Below, piece after piece: positions 52,576 through 52,750 of a stretch of DNA of 52,750 nucleotides. The stretch covers positions 1-52,750 of the forward strand of contig CANNAE010000011.1 of assembly GCA_947502505.1 (NCBI GenBank). The letters run 5' to 3'. Under the pieces are notes generated by a model. The model searched no databases. It saw only the letters and a list, made by a program, of their open reading frames with translations, and was not told the DNA's origin. Source of the DNA: an uncultured Planococcus sp. GTDB lineage: Bacteria; Bacillota; Bacilli; Bacillales_A; Planococcaceae. The position numbers and the translations under genes are program-made. Every line of letters starts with the position of its first letter. Position 1 is the stretch's first letter.

Positions 52576-52702
52576 AGCGTTCGTAAAGGTGTATTTAATT
52601 TCGCGAACGTTCGTAAAGTGATTTGACACATTTACGAACGTTCTTTTCGATTGTTTTTGGCTGTTTTTAAAGCGTTCGTAAAAGTGTACTTTTACGAACG
52701 CT
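52576..52702. other. Candidate res site of the resolvase
   Basis: Three sub-sites built on the half-site AGCGTTCGTAAA or GAACGTTCGTAAA. The outermost (52671-52702) has perfect 15-bp arms around a 2-bp centre (GT), the geometry of a serine-recombinase crossover site. The middle (52605-52643) has perfect 13-bp arms with a 13-bp spacer. The innermost (from 52576) has one good arm. The array lies just upstream of the resolvase gene. Confidence 0.85.
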
Positions 52703-52750
52703 AATTAATGAGAAATGCATTTACATTCTTTAGTCAATTAATGTGTGGAA

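Noticed and set aside
52671..52702. Phage or integrative-element attachment site
   Set aside because: The palindrome belongs to a set of repeats next to a resolvase gene, so a res site explains it better; no integrase is present.
1..52750. Proof of a closed circular plasmid
   Set aside because: I see no overlap between the two ends by eye, so completeness and circularity cannot be claimed.

Overview
The window looks like a Gram-positive (Firmicutes) conjugative plasmid or plasmid-like contig, most likely from a Planococcaceae or Bacillaceae host. This is inferred from strong AGGAGG-type ribosome sites, frequent GTG/TTG starts, a RepA_N initiator, a MobA/MobL relaxase, a VirB4/VirD4 transfer system and Bacillus-like families (YolD, BdbC/BdbD, ResA, AbrB). 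I see no rRNA, tRNA, CRISPR array or recognisable insertion sequence, and no end overlap that would prove circularity.

Left arm (1-17.6 kb): metal and envelope cargo. It holds an ACR3-like permease, a ZIP transporter, a VanZ-like protein, a methyltransferase, two CDF exporters, a membrane-anchored GH13 protein that appears to have lost its catalytic residues, a coiled-coil LytM protein with a degenerate zinc site, cadC-cadA with two operator-like dyads, a CopC-CopD copper pair joined to BdbD-BdbC and ResA thiol redox proteins, and a GNAT acetyltransferase.

Middle (18-33.6 kb): plasmid maintenance and mobilization. It holds DUF5348, an SOS-box-controlled YolD, RadC behind a large cruciform-capable sequence, an ArdC-type antirestriction/metallopeptidase protein, the VirD4 coupling protein and the relaxase. 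A candidate oriT lies between the relaxase and two small divergent genes. ParA and a ribbon-helix-helix partner follow, with 26 phased 8-bp repeats, an AEP/PriCT primase, an XRE repressor and RepA. The rep leader appears to carry an antisense RNA. Two 143-bp copies of an uncharacterised structured element, with a compensatory base-pair change, bracket the mobilization block. The dyad TTTAAT-N6-ATTAAA stands upstream of three plasmid operons and may be the site of the XRE protein.

Right-middle (33.8-42.5 kb): a type IV secretion operon. The order is VirB2-like, VirB3/TraD-like, VirB4, lysozyme-like plus M23 hydrolase, a VirB8-like candidate, a small membrane protein, VirB6-like, a lipoprotein and a protein resembling EssB/YukC of type VII secretion, ending in an AbrB regulator. 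The VirB6/lipoprotein block is visibly more AT-rich than its neighbours.

Right end (42.5-52.7 kb): a defence island. It holds a second AbrB regulator, four direct repeats spaced two helical turns apart, a complete type I restriction-modification set (hsdM-hsdS-hsdR), an unfamiliar two-gene module (DUF6731-like protein plus a four-helix membrane protein), an AbiTii-like protein, and a serine resolvase with a textbook-looking res site. The two-gene module and the paired structured element are the best candidates for undescribed biology.
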